64,000 bases of DNA from Scatomonas sp963930955 (GTDB taxonomy: Bacteria > Bacillota > Clostridia > Lachnospirales > Lachnospiraceae). This document shows, piece by piece, positions 32,113-39,888 of the stretch (the first letter of the stretch is position 1; each line of letters begins with the position of its first letter). Where the stretch lies: positions 1,612,001-1,676,000 of the forward strand of contig OZ006967.1 of assembly GCA_963930955.1 (NCBI GenBank), given 5' to 3'. A model generated the notes under the pieces. That model did no database searches. It saw only the letters and a list, made by a program, of their open reading frames with translations, and was not told the DNA's origin. The position numbers were made by a program, and so were the translations under genes.

Positions 32113-33575
32113 AGCGGTCCATTAAAAAAAAGGTTGCCGCTACTTTTATCTGCGTGATGGTCCTGACCCTGGCAGCCATCGGTGTTTTTCACTGGGTATT
32201 CATGGAACGGTTCTATCTGTCCAAAAAGATAGATGTCCTCTCGGATAGCTGGGAAAGTGTAAATGTTCTGGCAGACCCTATTGACGGACTGAGCCAGGAG
32301 TTTAATCAATTCTGCGAGTCTAATAACCTGACCTACGCGGTGGTGAATCTTGCCTCCAATCCTCTGCGGATCAGCACCAATTCCGCGGAGGATTACTCCC
32401 TGGCCAACCGCCTCATCGGAAATATCATGGGGCAGGAGGATGGCAATACGGAAGTGCTTCGGATGGGAGAGCAGGGAAAATACCGGATCGTCAAGAGCCA
32501 TGACCGGTTTCTCGGCACCAATTATCTGGAATTGTGGGGACAGCTGGATAACGGGGAATTCTACATCGTCCGCTGTCCTCTGGAGAGCATTCAGGATTCC
32601 GCTGCGATCTCCAATCAGTTTTACATTTATATCGGTCTGACAGTGATCCTGGCCAGCGGCGTGATCATCTGGCTCCTTACCAGAAAAATGGTGCGGCCTC
32701 TGCAGGAACTTACGGCCCTGTCGGAAAAAATGGCCCGGCTGGATTTTAACGTCAAGTATACCAGCGGCGGGGAGGACGAGATCGGTGAGCTGGGAAAAAA
32801 CTTTAATATCATGTCCCGGAAACTGGAAAAATCCATTTCCGAGCTGAAAAGCGCCAATCTGCAGCTGCAGAAGGATATTGAAGAGAGGAAGCAGATCGAC
32901 GAGATACGGACGGAGTTCATCTCCAATGTGTCCCACGAGCTGAAGACGCCCATCGCCCTGATCCAGGGCTATGCGGAGGGGCTGAAGGATAATATCAGCG
33001 ATGATCCGGAAAGCCGGGAGTTTTACTGTGATGTAATCATAGACGAGTCGGCCAAGATGAACAAGATGGTGCGCCAGCTGCTGACCCTGAACCAGCTGGA
33101 ATCTGGAAATGAGCAGCTGGCTATGGAGCGGTTTGATCTGGCGGAATTGATCCGGGGCGTGCTGCAGTCTTCTCATATTCTGATTGAGCAAAAGGAAGCC
33201 CGGATTCTTTTTGAACAGAAAGAGCCGGTACCTGTCTGGGGGGATGAATTTAAGATCGAAGAGGTAGTTACGAATTATCTGACCAATGCCCTGAATCATC
33301 TGGAAGGGGAAAAGGTAATTGAGATTACCTGCCGGGAACAGGAGGGAGTAGTTACCACAACGGTCTTTAACACAGGCAGGCCCATTCCAGAGGCGGATCT
33401 GGACAAAATATGGGATAAATTCTATAAGGTAGATAAGGCAAGAACCAGGGAATACGGCGGAAGCGGAATCGGTCTGTCTATTGTAAAAGCAATTATGGAT
33501 AGTCATCAGCAGAAATGCTGGGCCAGGAATTATAAAAACGGCGTGGCCTTTTCGTTTACGCTGGAAAGCAGATAG
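32109..33575 (+). CDS. Sensor histidine kinase
   Basis: The 488-residue protein has two membrane helices (about 10-30 and 172-190) around an extracytoplasmic sensor of about 140 residues, then HAMP (TRKMVRPLQELTALSEKMA). The DHp helix ISNVSHELKTPIALIQG carries H276, followed by the ATPase domain with N-box VVTNYLTNALNHL, FNTGRPIPEADLDKIWDKF and GSGIGLSIVKAI. It would phosphorylate the regulator encoded upstream. The layout resembles envelope-stress or VanS-type kinases, but the signal is unknown. Confidence 0.95.
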   Translation: MKRSIKKKVAATFICVMVLTLAAIGVFHWVFMERFYLSKKIDVLSDSWESVNVLADPIDGLSQEFNQFCESNNLTYAVVNLASNPLRISTNSAEDYSLANRLIGNIMGQEDGNTEVLRMGEQGKYRIVKSHDRFLGTNYLELWGQLDNGEFYIVRCPLESIQDSAAISNQFYIYIGLTVILASGVIIWLLTRKMVRPLQELTALSEKMARLDFNVKYTSGGEDEIGELGKNFNIMSRKLEKSISELKSANLQLQKDIEERKQIDEIRTEFISNVSHELKTPIALIQGYAEGLKDNISDDPESREFYCDVIIDESAKMNKMVRQLLTLNQLESGNEQLAMERFDLAELIRGVLQSSHILIEQKEARILFEQKEPVPVWGDEFKIEEVVTNYLTNALNHLEGEKVIEITCREQEGVVTTTVFNTGRPIPEADLDKIWDKFYKVDKARTREYGGSGIGLSIVKAIMDSHQQKCWARNYKNGVAFSFTLESR

Positions 33576-33667
33576 GGAAAAACTTCACAAATTTTCAAAA
33601 ATATGCTAAGATAAACATGGACGTTCCGGCTGCGGCCGAAGGTTACATTGATGGTGGAAGTGATGCT

Positions 33668-34225
33668 ATGCCCGATGCGAATATAACGAAAAATGCCCTG
33701 GCGTCTTCCATGAAAAGACTGATGAAGGAAAAGGCATTTTCCAAGATCAGCGTGATCGATATCTGTGAAGGCTGCGGAATGAACCGCAAAAGTTTTTATT
33801 ACCATTTCAAAGATAAATATGATCTGGTAAACTGGATTTTTTATACGGATTTTATTGGGCTCGTGAACACAAGACAGTATGAGAACGGCTGGGATCTTCT
33901 GGTCTCTGTGGGTGAATTATTTTATGAGGATCAGGAGTTTTACCGGGCTGCGCTGAAGATCGAAGGCCAAAATTCCTTTCGGGAATATTTTCATGAATCC
34001 ATGGCGCCCATTGTATCTTTTTTTCTTAAAGATATCTGTGCGGCGGACCTGATTGAAGACGAGGAGATCTTTATTACATTTTTCTGCGATGCCTATTTGT
34101 CCGCGGTGGTCCGCTGGCTGGAAGACGGCTGCAGACTGAAGCCCGGAACATTTATCGGAAATATGAAGAAGATGATTCTGGGAATAGCCCGCCAGATACA
34201 GGAAGAGGAGGAAGGCTCCCTCTGA
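33668..34225 (+). CDS. TetR/AcrR family regulator (DhaS-like, TetR_C_33 type)
   Basis: I start at ATG 33668, which gives a typical N-terminus (NITKNALASSMKRLMKEKAFSKISVIDICEGCGMNRKSFYYHFKDKYDLVNW, a TetR helix-turn-helix at about 20-55 seen in shorter pieces). The protein is 185 residues. The C-terminal domain has FREYFHESMAPIVSFFL and AVVRWLEDGCRLKPGTF, as in the TetR_C_33 family. The ligand is unknown. It stands alone after the two-component genes and before a strong two-way terminator. An in-frame ATG 51 bases upstream is less likely. Confidence 0.85.
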   Translation: MPDANITKNALASSMKRLMKEKAFSKISVIDICEGCGMNRKSFYYHFKDKYDLVNWIFYTDFIGLVNTRQYENGWDLLVSVGELFYEDQEFYRAALKIEGQNSFREYFHESMAPIVSFFLKDICAADLIEDEEIFITFFCDAYLSAVVRWLEDGCRLKPGTFIGNMKKMILGIARQIQEEEEGSL

Positions 34226-34235
34226 AAGAAAGAAC

Positions 34236-34284
34236 AAAAAGGATATCACCGGAGAGACAATGATCTCGGGGGATATCCTTTTTT
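34236..34284. terminator. Bidirectional terminator after the TetR-like gene
   Basis: AAAAAGGATATC (34236-34247) pairs with GATATCCTTTTTT (34272-34284), with a T-run on the plus strand and A-run on the other side that serves the minus-strand gene. Confidence 0.85.
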
Positions 34285-34290
34285 AGAAAC

Positions 34291-35316
34291 TCAGCGCCGC
34301 TGAGGCAGGGCATAAGTGAAAAAATGTTCCAGCGTTCTTGCGCCCCGGTAATCTCTGATAAATCCGTCCTGGGTGTGGAGAGAACCGTCATCCATGAATT
34401 CGAAAAAGCAGGGAGAATCGGAAATGCTCCGGTCTATCTGATAAACATCCGCATATAGATTCAGCAGGATAAAGGGGTGCAGCTGCTGAATGCGGGCGGA
34501 ACGGATGTACTGATCAATTTGTTTCTGATAGCTGCAGCTGCAGTTGTCTGTGGGAATCATCAGCACAAAAGAGGATTCGTAGGAGGAAAAATCCTGAAAA
34601 CGGTTTTTTACTGTCCAGCTGTCTCCGTCCGCGTCTTCATAATAAGCGTAAATGCCGTAAAGAGATTTCTGACGGCGCATACTGTGGATATTCATGTCCG
34701 TATAGGTGCCTGCAGCCGGAAACATGGTGATAATGTTGGTACAGGGTTTCAGCAAAGCCATCTGCTCCGGAGTAAGGCGGGCATCCTGGAGCGTAAAGAT
34801 AAAGCCGGTGCGGGGATATTTGCGGAAAATGCTGCTAAGGGCTTCCAAATCCGGAAAAGCGCCGAGACAGCGGATGGCATAGGCGTAAATACCCAGATCC
34901 GTACCCTCCCGGATAAGCGTATCCAGTTCAGCCGGATCCAGGCTTTCGGGTTTTCTGGGGTTCAGCCGCAGGATCGGCAGCCAGGGAATCTGATAATCCC
35001 GTTTCTTTTCATTGCTGCGGATGAGACCGGCTCCGTAGGTAAGACTGGAATAACCGAAATTAATGCCGAAATCCTTAATGGCTTTCCGGTCTGTATTGCG
35101 CAGAAGATGTTCAATAGCCGTGTAGTAAGGGCTGTCATCATTTCTCAGAAGTTCCTGAAAAAGCGTATACAGATCCTGAACAAAACGTCCTTTGGAAAAC
35201 TGTTTGCCCATGTCGGCCAGTTTACGGATGCTCCGTTTTGGATCTTCCTCAATTTCCCGCAGTCCCCTGTCCAGCGTGGCGTCTATAATTGCTCTTTTGA
35301 TTTCATTTGGTTTCAA
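34291..35316 (-). CDS. Radical SAM-derived protein without the cluster motif (apparent pseudoenzyme)
   Basis: The TTG start at 35316 has GGGAGGG seven bases upstream; the protein is 341 residues. The N-terminal 130 residues (IKDFGINFGYSSLTYGAG, LIRSNEKKRDYQIPW) match a family of Clostridial radical SAM proteins in which a CxxxCxxC segment follows IPW. Here that piece is replaced by LPILRLNPRKPES, so no [4Fe-4S]-SAM site exists. The next part (LDPAELDTLIREGTDLGIYAYAIR, FIFTLQDARLTPEQMALLK) still follows the barrel. The C-terminus has a new ending with FMDDGSLHTQDGFIRDYR. The gene has no stop or frameshift and may be a structural paralogue. Function unknown. Confidence 0.7.
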   Translation of the reverse strand: MKPNEIKRAIIDATLDRGLREIEEDPKRSIRKLADMGKQFSKGRFVQDLYTLFQELLRNDDSPYYTAIEHLLRNTDRKAIKDFGINFGYSSLTYGAGLIRSNEKKRDYQIPWLPILRLNPRKPESLDPAELDTLIREGTDLGIYAYAIRCLGAFPDLEALSSIFRKYPRTGFIFTLQDARLTPEQMALLKPCTNIITMFPAAGTYTDMNIHSMRRQKSLYGIYAYYEDADGDSWTVKNRFQDFSSYESSFVLMIPTDNCSCSYQKQIDQYIRSARIQQLHPFILLNLYADVYQIDRSISDSPCFFEFMDDGSLHTQDGFIRDYRGARTLEHFFTYALPQRR

Positions 35317-35346
35317 GGTAATCCCTCCCTGTAAACTGATGATACT

Positions 35347-35352
35347 ATTATA
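35347..35352 (-). promoter_or_regulatory. Extended -10 of the radical SAM-derived gene
   Basis: On the minus strand TGTTATAAT reads across 35355-35347, about 30 bases from the TTG start. The -35 is weak. Confidence 0.5.
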
Positions 35353-35404
35353 ACAAAAACCGGAAACTTTGGAAGTAAAAAAGTATGAAGAATTTCCGTG
35401 GATT

Positions 35405-35456
35405 CCAGCATCCGTGTACAAGGGAGAGAGAGTTGCCCCTTGTACACGGACGCTGC
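35405..35456. repeat. Palindromic repeat, copy 4
   Basis: Arms 35406-35424 and 35437-35455 pair over 19 bases with one mismatch around a 12-base loop. It lies between divergent genes. TTGTAC in the right arm (35440) and TATAAT (35462) are 16 bases apart, so the copy may supply a -35 for the PHP-domain gene. Confidence 0.8.
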
Positions 35457-35549
35457 TGTGATATAATAAAAAAGCAGAGACAGAAATCTGCGGGAAAAGG
35501 GAGAAAACGGCTGCAATAGCAGATTTTCAGAAGAAAAGGAGCGGATCCA

Positions 35550-36416
35550 ATGAAGTTTGATATGCATTGCCATACCAAAGAAGGTTCGACAGACGGAAGA
35601 GTAATGATCGAGGAGTATATCCGCAGACTCCGCAGTATGGGATTTGGGGGTATGATGGTTACAGATCATAATTCCTATGATGGATACAGGGAATGGAAGA
35701 ATTCTCTGAAAGGAAGAGAGTATACGGATTTTGTAGTGCTGAAGGGAATCGAATACGATACTCTGGACTGCGGCCACATGCTGGTTGTGATGCCCGTAGG
35801 GGTGAAACTCAGGATCCTGGAAATGCGGGGACTTCCCATAGCCCTGCTGGTACGGATTGTGCACAGGTACGGTGGGATTATCGGCCCGGCTCATCCCTAC
35901 GGAGAAAAATATCTGAGTGTAGTAACAACCCGGGAGCGGAAGAAAAAATATTCAAAACACGGGAATAAAAAATTGATTGAACAATTCGATTTTATCGAGA
36001 TTTATAATGCCTGTGAGAAAGAAGAGATAAACAGAAGAGCGGCAAAGCTTGCGCAGAAATACGGACGTCCCGGATTCGGGGGCAGCGATGCCCATAAATT
36101 AGAATGTATCGGGAAAGGCTGGGCGGATCTCCCGGAGACTATCCGCAATGAGAATGATCTGATCCAGTATGTAAAGAGCAAGCCCCGGATTTCCTGCGGC
36201 GGAAGTTTTTATGAAAGCACAGTCCGGGACAAACTGGGAAGATGGAATGCCGTACGGATTGACGGCTTTTTCGTATACAATAAACTGGGCGCAGTCAGCA
36301 AGGCTTTAAAGAGAAAAAAAGAACTGAAACGTCTTTATCCGGAGTATAAGTCTACCATGAAGGGAGAAAAGGACCCGGAAATACAGCTGGATATGCGGAA
36401 TATGCAAAATCTTTAA
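35550..36416 (+). CDS. PHP-domain metal-dependent phosphoesterase
   Basis: The 288-residue protein begins MKFDMHCHTKEGSTDG (HxH metal motif) and shows VTDHNSYDGY, LKGIEYDT, GPAHPYGEK and the GGSDAHKLE motif, all of which are metal ligands of the PHP superfamily. Expected activity is phosphate ester hydrolysis; natural substrates of such stand-alone PHP proteins (for example nucleotides or sugar phosphates) are often unknown. GAAAAGGAG precedes the ATG. It seems monocistronic. Confidence 0.88.
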   Translation: MKFDMHCHTKEGSTDGRVMIEEYIRRLRSMGFGGMMVTDHNSYDGYREWKNSLKGREYTDFVVLKGIEYDTLDCGHMLVVMPVGVKLRILEMRGLPIALLVRIVHRYGGIIGPAHPYGEKYLSVVTTRERKKKYSKHGNKKLIEQFDFIEIYNACEKEEINRRAAKLAQKYGRPGFGGSDAHKLECIGKGWADLPETIRNENDLIQYVKSKPRISCGGSFYESTVRDKLGRWNAVRIDGFFVYNKLGAVSKALKRKKELKRLYPEYKSTMKGEKDPEIQLDMRNMQNL

Positions 36417-36423
36417 TTTATAC

Positions 36424-36452
36424 TTTACTTTCCGTAATCTCTATGGTAGAAT
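36424..36452 (+). promoter_or_regulatory. Promoter of rpsF-rpsR
   Basis: TTTACT at 36424-36429 and TAGAAT at 36447-36452 are 17 bases apart. The leader of about 75 bases has a small TTTCCTG/CAGGAA hairpin that might serve autoregulation, but I could not match the known S6:S18 RNA motif. Confidence 0.6.
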
Positions 36453-36532
36453 ATTTGCCTGTGGGATAAATCCACAATCCTTGTTTCCTGGGAAGTATCA
36501 GGAAGCCAAAAGACCAGAAGGAGGAAAGCAGC

Positions 36533-36823
36533 ATGAACAAGTATGAATTAGCATTAGTTGTGAGTGCCAAACTGGAAGACGAGGAGAGAGCAGCGGTAGT
36601 GGAGAAGGCCAAAGGCTATGTAACCCGCTACAACGGAGTGATCTCCGAGGTGGAAGAGTGGGGAAAGAAAAGACTTGCCTACGAGATCCAGCACCAGAAA
36701 GAGGGATTCTACTACTTTATTCAGTTTGAGGCTGACGCAGCATGCCCGGCGGAAGTGGAAAGACATGTCCGCATCATGGACAATGTGCTGAGATACCTGG
36801 TTGTCCGCAAGGATGCCGAGTAA
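36533..36823 (+). CDS. rpsF: 30S ribosomal protein S6
   Basis: The 96-residue protein (NKYELALVVSAKLEDEERAAVVE, RLAYEIQHQKEGFYYFIQFE, NVLRYLVVRKD) is a full-length S6, which pairs with S18 in the 30S platform. AGGAGGAAAGCAGC precedes it. In most Firmicutes ssb lies between rpsF and rpsR; here only 43 bases separate them. Confidence 0.97.
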   Translation: MNKYELALVVSAKLEDEERAAVVEKAKGYVTRYNGVISEVEEWGKKRLAYEIQHQKEGFYYFIQFEADAACPAEVERHVRIMDNVLRYLVVRKDAE

Positions 36824-36866
36824 CCCCAAAGATTGAATAAAAGAATTGTAGAAGGAGGAAAATGAG

Positions 36867-37130
36867 ATGGCATTCGAAAATAATAATGAGAGAGAAGAAG
36901 CTCCGGTAAGAAAGAGAACTCCCCGCAGAAGAAGAAAAGTATGCGTGTTCTGCGGCAAAGACAATGTAATTGATTACAAAGATGTAAATAAGCTGAAAAG
37001 ATACGTATCTGAGAGAGGAAAAATCCTTCCCAGAAGAGTGACCGGAAACTGCGCAAAGCATCAGAGAGCAATCACCCTTGCCGTAAAACGCGCAAGACAT
37101 TTGGCGATCATGCCCTACGTGCAGGAGTAA
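36867..37130 (+). CDS. rpsR: 30S ribosomal protein S18
   Basis: The 87-residue protein has a basic N-terminal RKRTPRRRRKVCVFC, then NVIDYKDVNKLKRYVSERGKILP and KHQRAITLAVKRARHLAIMPYV, the S18 core. Cysteines in CVFC and GNC show it is the zinc-containing type. GAAGGAGG precedes the ATG. A terminator follows directly, so the operon is only rpsF-rpsR. Confidence 0.97.
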   Translation: MAFENNNEREEAPVRKRTPRRRRKVCVFCGKDNVIDYKDVNKLKRYVSERGKILPRRVTGNCAKHQRAITLAVKRARHLAIMPYVQE

Positions 37131-37148
37131 TCGATTCGGAAAGAAAAG

Positions 37149-37178
37149 AAAGGGATTCCCCAGAGGGAGTCCCTTTTT
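37149..37178 (+). terminator. Terminator of rpsF-rpsR
   Basis: A 12-bp stem with one G-U pair (37149-37160 with 37165-37176), a CAGA loop and a T-run. Confidence 0.88.
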
Positions 37179-37204
37179 CATTTCCGGAACAGCCCCTGTG
37201 TGAA

Positions 37205-37240
37205 AATAGCGTCAGTGTCCCCTTGTAGACTGACGCTATC
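37205..37240. repeat. Palindromic repeat, copy 5 (internally deleted)
   Basis: Outer arms ATAGCGTCAGT (37206-37216) and ACTGACGCTAT (37229-37239) are perfect, while the interior is reduced to GTCCCCTTGTAG, as if the central part of the element had collapsed. It lies ahead of the ZIP gene. Confidence 0.7.
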
Positions 37241-37299
37241 AAAAAGGAATGACAGATCCGAGAATTTCGCATATACTGGGGGATAGGAGGATGAAAGGT

Positions 37300-38082
37300 A
37301 TGAATTGGGAGCTTTTTTTAGGAATATTGATCCCCTTTGCGGGGACCGCAGCGGGAGCGGCCTGCGTGTTTTTTATGCGGGAAAAATTAAGCGCCGGTCT
37401 GGAAAAAATCCTGCTGGGATTTGCATCCGGCGTTATGGTGGCCGCTTCGGTCTGGTCATTGCTGATCCCTTCCATGGATATGGCGGAGCCTATGGGAAAA
37501 TCTGCCTGGGTTCCGGCGGCGGCAGGCCTGATGCTGGGCTTTGTTTTTTTGATGATCATGGATAAAGCTGTACCTCATCTGCATTTAAATGCAGAGCAGC
37601 CGGAAGGACCTAAGAGCAGCCTCAGTAAAACCATGATGCTGGTTATGGCTGTGGTGCTTCACAATATTCCGGAGGGGATGGCGGTAGGCGTAGTTTTTGC
37701 CGGTGTCGCGGCCGGTGAGAGTAATGTGACCATGGGAGGGGCTTTTGTACTCGCTCTCGGAATAGCGATCCAGAACTTTCCGGAGGGAGCAATTATTTCC
37801 ATGCCCTTAAAAAGCGCAGGGGTTTCCAAGAGAAAATCCTTTCTTTACGGAGTTTTTTCGGGGATCGTAGAACCCCTGGCCGCCCTGCTGACTATTTTAC
37901 TGACGGGAATAATCACACCTCTGCTTCCTTATCTGCTGGCCTTTGCCGCCGGCGCCATGCTTTTTGTGGTGGTAGAGGAGCTGATCCCGGAAAGCGCGGC
38001 AGGGGAGCATTCCAATCTGGGAACTCTGGGGTTTGCCGCCGGCTTTGTGATCATGATGATTCTGGATGTGGCCCTGGGATAA
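37300..38082 (+). CDS. ZIP family metal transporter
   Basis: I choose ATG 37300, nine bases after AGGAGG; the nearer upstream ATG at 37291 touches the ribosome site. The 260-residue protein has eight membrane helices. The conserved metal-binding helices read MAVVLHNIPEGMAVGVVFAG and ALGIAIQNFPEGAIISMPL, the HNIPEG and QNFPEG motifs of the GufA/ZupT group. It probably imports zinc, iron or manganese. A TATACT at 37272-37277 could be its -10. DUF6483 follows. Confidence 0.92.
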   Translation: MNWELFLGILIPFAGTAAGAACVFFMREKLSAGLEKILLGFASGVMVAASVWSLLIPSMDMAEPMGKSAWVPAAAGLMLGFVFLMIMDKAVPHLHLNAEQPEGPKSSLSKTMMLVMAVVLHNIPEGMAVGVVFAGVAAGESNVTMGGAFVLALGIAIQNFPEGAIISMPLKSAGVSKRKSFLYGVFSGIVEPLAALLTILLTGIITPLLPYLLAFAAGAMLFVVVEELIPESAAGEHSNLGTLGFAAGFVIMMILDVALG

Positions 38083-38119
38083 GCCGCAGCGGAAAATAAA
38101 ACGGAAGGAGAACAGTGCA

Positions 38120-38512
38120 ATGGACTATGAACAGGATTACATTATGCGAATGGTCAGAGATATGGCCAGAATGATTGCAAAAATGATTCTGGGACTGGAC
38201 AGCCCGGAATATACGCTTCCGGAACAGGAGCGGGACTATGAAGAGGGAGACCGCATGTATCGGCAGCTGGCAGCCCTGGCGGACGAAGGAGAAATCAACC
38301 AGGCAGAAAATCTGCTTTCGGATTATCTGGAGGCTGGCAGCGGGGATCGGCAGGAACTTCGCACCGCGCTGGGTTTTTACATGCATATCAATGAATTTTC
38401 CAATGATTATCTGGATGAACACGATTACTCCCGGGAAGAAATTTATCAGGGAGTGGAAGAACTGTCAGCCCGGTTTGGCGTTTCCGGGCTGAACATACAT
38501 CTTCCCAGCTGA
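38120..38512 (+). CDS. DUF6483 family small acidic protein
   Basis: The ATG at 38120 is preceded by AAGGAG at nine bases; the 130-residue product is acidic and helical (YEQDYIMRMVRDMARMIAKMILG, EINQAENLLSDYLEAGS, ELRTALGFYMHINEFSNDYLDEHDYS). It resembles DUF6483 proteins of Lachnospiraceae, probably a TPR-like scaffold. No enzyme motif is visible. It lies 37 bases after the ZIP gene and may be cotranscribed. Confidence 0.65.
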   Translation: MDYEQDYIMRMVRDMARMIAKMILGLDSPEYTLPEQERDYEEGDRMYRQLAALADEGEINQAENLLSDYLEAGSGDRQELRTALGFYMHINEFSNDYLDEHDYSREEIYQGVEELSARFGVSGLNIHLPS

Positions 38513-38519
38513 AAAGCTT

Positions 38520-39146
38520 TTAGTTTTTCTGGCAGGAGGGACAGGAGGCTGGAGCGTCAAAGGAAGGATTAAAGGCGTAGAAATTTCTGGCGTCCAACTG
38601 TTCCTGAACACTTCGTATGGCTTCTCCGAATCTCTGGAAATGGACGATTTCCCTGGCCCGGAGAAAACGGATGGGATCGGCCACTTCCGGATCTTTTACC
38701 AGTCTGAGAATATTGTCATAGGTACTGCGGGCTTTTTGTTCTGCTGCCAGATCTTCGAAAAGGTCGGTCAGGGGATCCCCTTTGGACTGAAATTCGCAGG
38801 CGTTAAAAGGAATGCCGCCGGCTGCCTGGGGCCAGATTCCGGCAGTATGATCTACATAGTAACTGGCAAAACCGGATTTTTCAATTTCTTCCATGCTCAT
38901 ATTGCAGGTGAGCTGATGGACAATGGCCGCAACCATTTCCAGATGGGCAAGCTCTTCTGTACCGATGTCGTTGAGAATTCCCATGGTGATCCGGTTGGGG
39001 GCGGCGAAGCGCTGGGAAAGATAGCGCATGGAAGCTCCCATTTCTCCGTCAGGGCCGCCATACTGACTGATGATGATCTGAGCCAGTTTGGGATTGGGCC
39101 GGGTAATGTTCACTGGATACTGAAGTCTTTTTTCGTAATTCCACAT
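38520..39146 (-). CDS. cotJC: Spore coat protein CotJC (manganese catalase family)
   Basis: ATG 39146 follows AAAGGAGG; the protein is 208 residues. It has the di-iron/di-manganese catalase layout with EMGASMRYLSQRF, GTEELAHLEMVAAIV and EQKARSTYDNIL, the Glu/His metal ligands of the ferritin-like fold. In Bacillus CotJC is a spore coat component of the manganese catalase family. It overlaps cotJB by 37 bases and ends the cotJABC operon. The C-terminal PSCQKN tail is Cys-containing, as in relatives. Confidence 0.93.
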   Translation of the reverse strand: MWNYEKRLQYPVNITRPNPKLAQIIISQYGGPDGEMGASMRYLSQRFAAPNRITMGILNDIGTEELAHLEMVAAIVHQLTCNMSMEEIEKSGFASYYVDHTAGIWPQAAGGIPFNACEFQSKGDPLTDLFEDLAAEQKARSTYDNILRLVKDPEVADPIRFLRAREIVHFQRFGEAIRSVQEQLDARNFYAFNPSFDAPASCPSCQKN

Positions 39147-39433
39147 GCGCGGAGGCCTCCTTTCCGGATTGGTTCCCAGGGCCAGGGCTGATGGATCCAT
39201 TGCCAGGACTGAGAACAGGAATCGTTGGCGGCGTCAATGGTCAGAGGACCGTAAAGGCGGGCATATTCTTCCAGAGCTTCTTTCCGCAGGGCGGATTTTT
39301 CTTCAAAATAAGCCCGGGCCTCCTGGCATTCCGGATGGGTATCCAGGAAAAGAGTTAATTCGTTGACGGCAAAGCTGACCTGGTTAATGTGCTCCAGCAG
39401 CTGCTCGCGGGTGGGATGACCGTTTATCTGCAT
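39110..39433 (-). CDS. cotJB: Spore coat protein CotJB
   Basis: ATG 39433 has AAAAGGAGG nine bases upstream. The 107-residue protein (TREQLLEHINQVSFAVNELTLFLDTHP, ALEEYARLYGPLTID, WQWIHQPWPWE) matches CotJB, including the Trp-rich end. It overlaps cotJA by 10 bases and cotJC by 37, typical translational coupling for this operon. Confidence 0.92.
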   Translation of the reverse strand: MQINGHPTREQLLEHINQVSFAVNELTLFLDTHPECQEARAYFEEKSALRKEALEEYARLYGPLTIDAANDSCSQSWQWIHQPWPWEPIRKGGLRACGITKKDFSIQ

Positions 39434-39702
39434 ACAGCGCCTCCTTTTCCGCAGAAGGGTTTGCACAGATCCGGAAAGATGGTTCCCAGCTGCAGGCCTT
39501 TGCAGAGATCAAAAGGGGCGGACCATTTTTGAAAGGGAACATACCCCATGGCCGCAGGCAGGCTGCTGTCCAGAAGGCTGTAACCGGAAGGCTGTTCCGA
39601 CGCGTTGGAGGGGCCGGGGTTCCGGCAGCCCATCCGGCATATATGGGAAGAACCGGAGAGAGCCATGCGGCAGGAATTCCGGTTTGCACGGCAGTTTTCC
39701 AT
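39424..39702 (-). CDS. cotJA: Spore coat associated protein CotJA
   Basis: The 92-residue product has the CotJA core MGYVPFQKWSAPFDLCKGLQLGTIFPDLCKPF followed in shorter parts by CGKGG near the C-terminus. A Cys/Ser/Asn-rich N-terminal extension (CRANRNSCRM, SSHICRMGCRNPG) is longer than in Bacillus CotJA. AAAGGA precedes the ATG. A sigma-E-like -10 lies about 45 bases upstream. Confidence 0.88.
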   Translation of the reverse strand: MENCRANRNSCRMALSGSSHICRMGCRNPGPSNASEQPSGYSLLDSSLPAAMGYVPFQKWSAPFDLCKGLQLGTIFPDLCKPFCGKGGAVCR

Positions 39703-39741
39703 AATAATAAAATCCTTTCTATAAGTTTCTGTTTCTTTATT

Positions 39742-39771
39742 AGTGTATGAACAAAATGGAAAAATGCCAGA
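39742..39771 (-). promoter_or_regulatory. Sigma-E-like promoter of cotJABC
   Basis: On the minus strand CATACACT (39749-39742) matches the sigma-E -10 pattern CATACANT exactly. TGGCATTTT about 11-13 bases further up is a fair -35. This fits mother-cell expression during sporulation. Confidence 0.6.
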
Positions 39772-39822
39772 GGGAAAAAAGAGGGCCGCATATTCCAGCA
39801 GCCCCGGGCAGTTTCAGACCGC

Positions 39823-39871
39823 AAAAAAAGGTGCCGCTGAACCATCTTTTTTTCGATGATTTCGCGGCACC
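39823..39871 (-). terminator. Terminator of the pit-DUF47 operon (minus strand)
   Basis: GGTGCCGC and its complement (39830-39837 with 39864-39871), with a partly paired interior, are followed on the minus strand by a seven-T run (39829-39823). Confidence 0.85.
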
Positions 39872-39888
39872 CTGAAAGTATTGTCTGT

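Noticed and set aside
36453..36532. Possible S6:S18 autoregulatory RNA motif ahead of rpsF
   Set aside because: Only a small hairpin is seen; the characteristic features could not be matched by eye.
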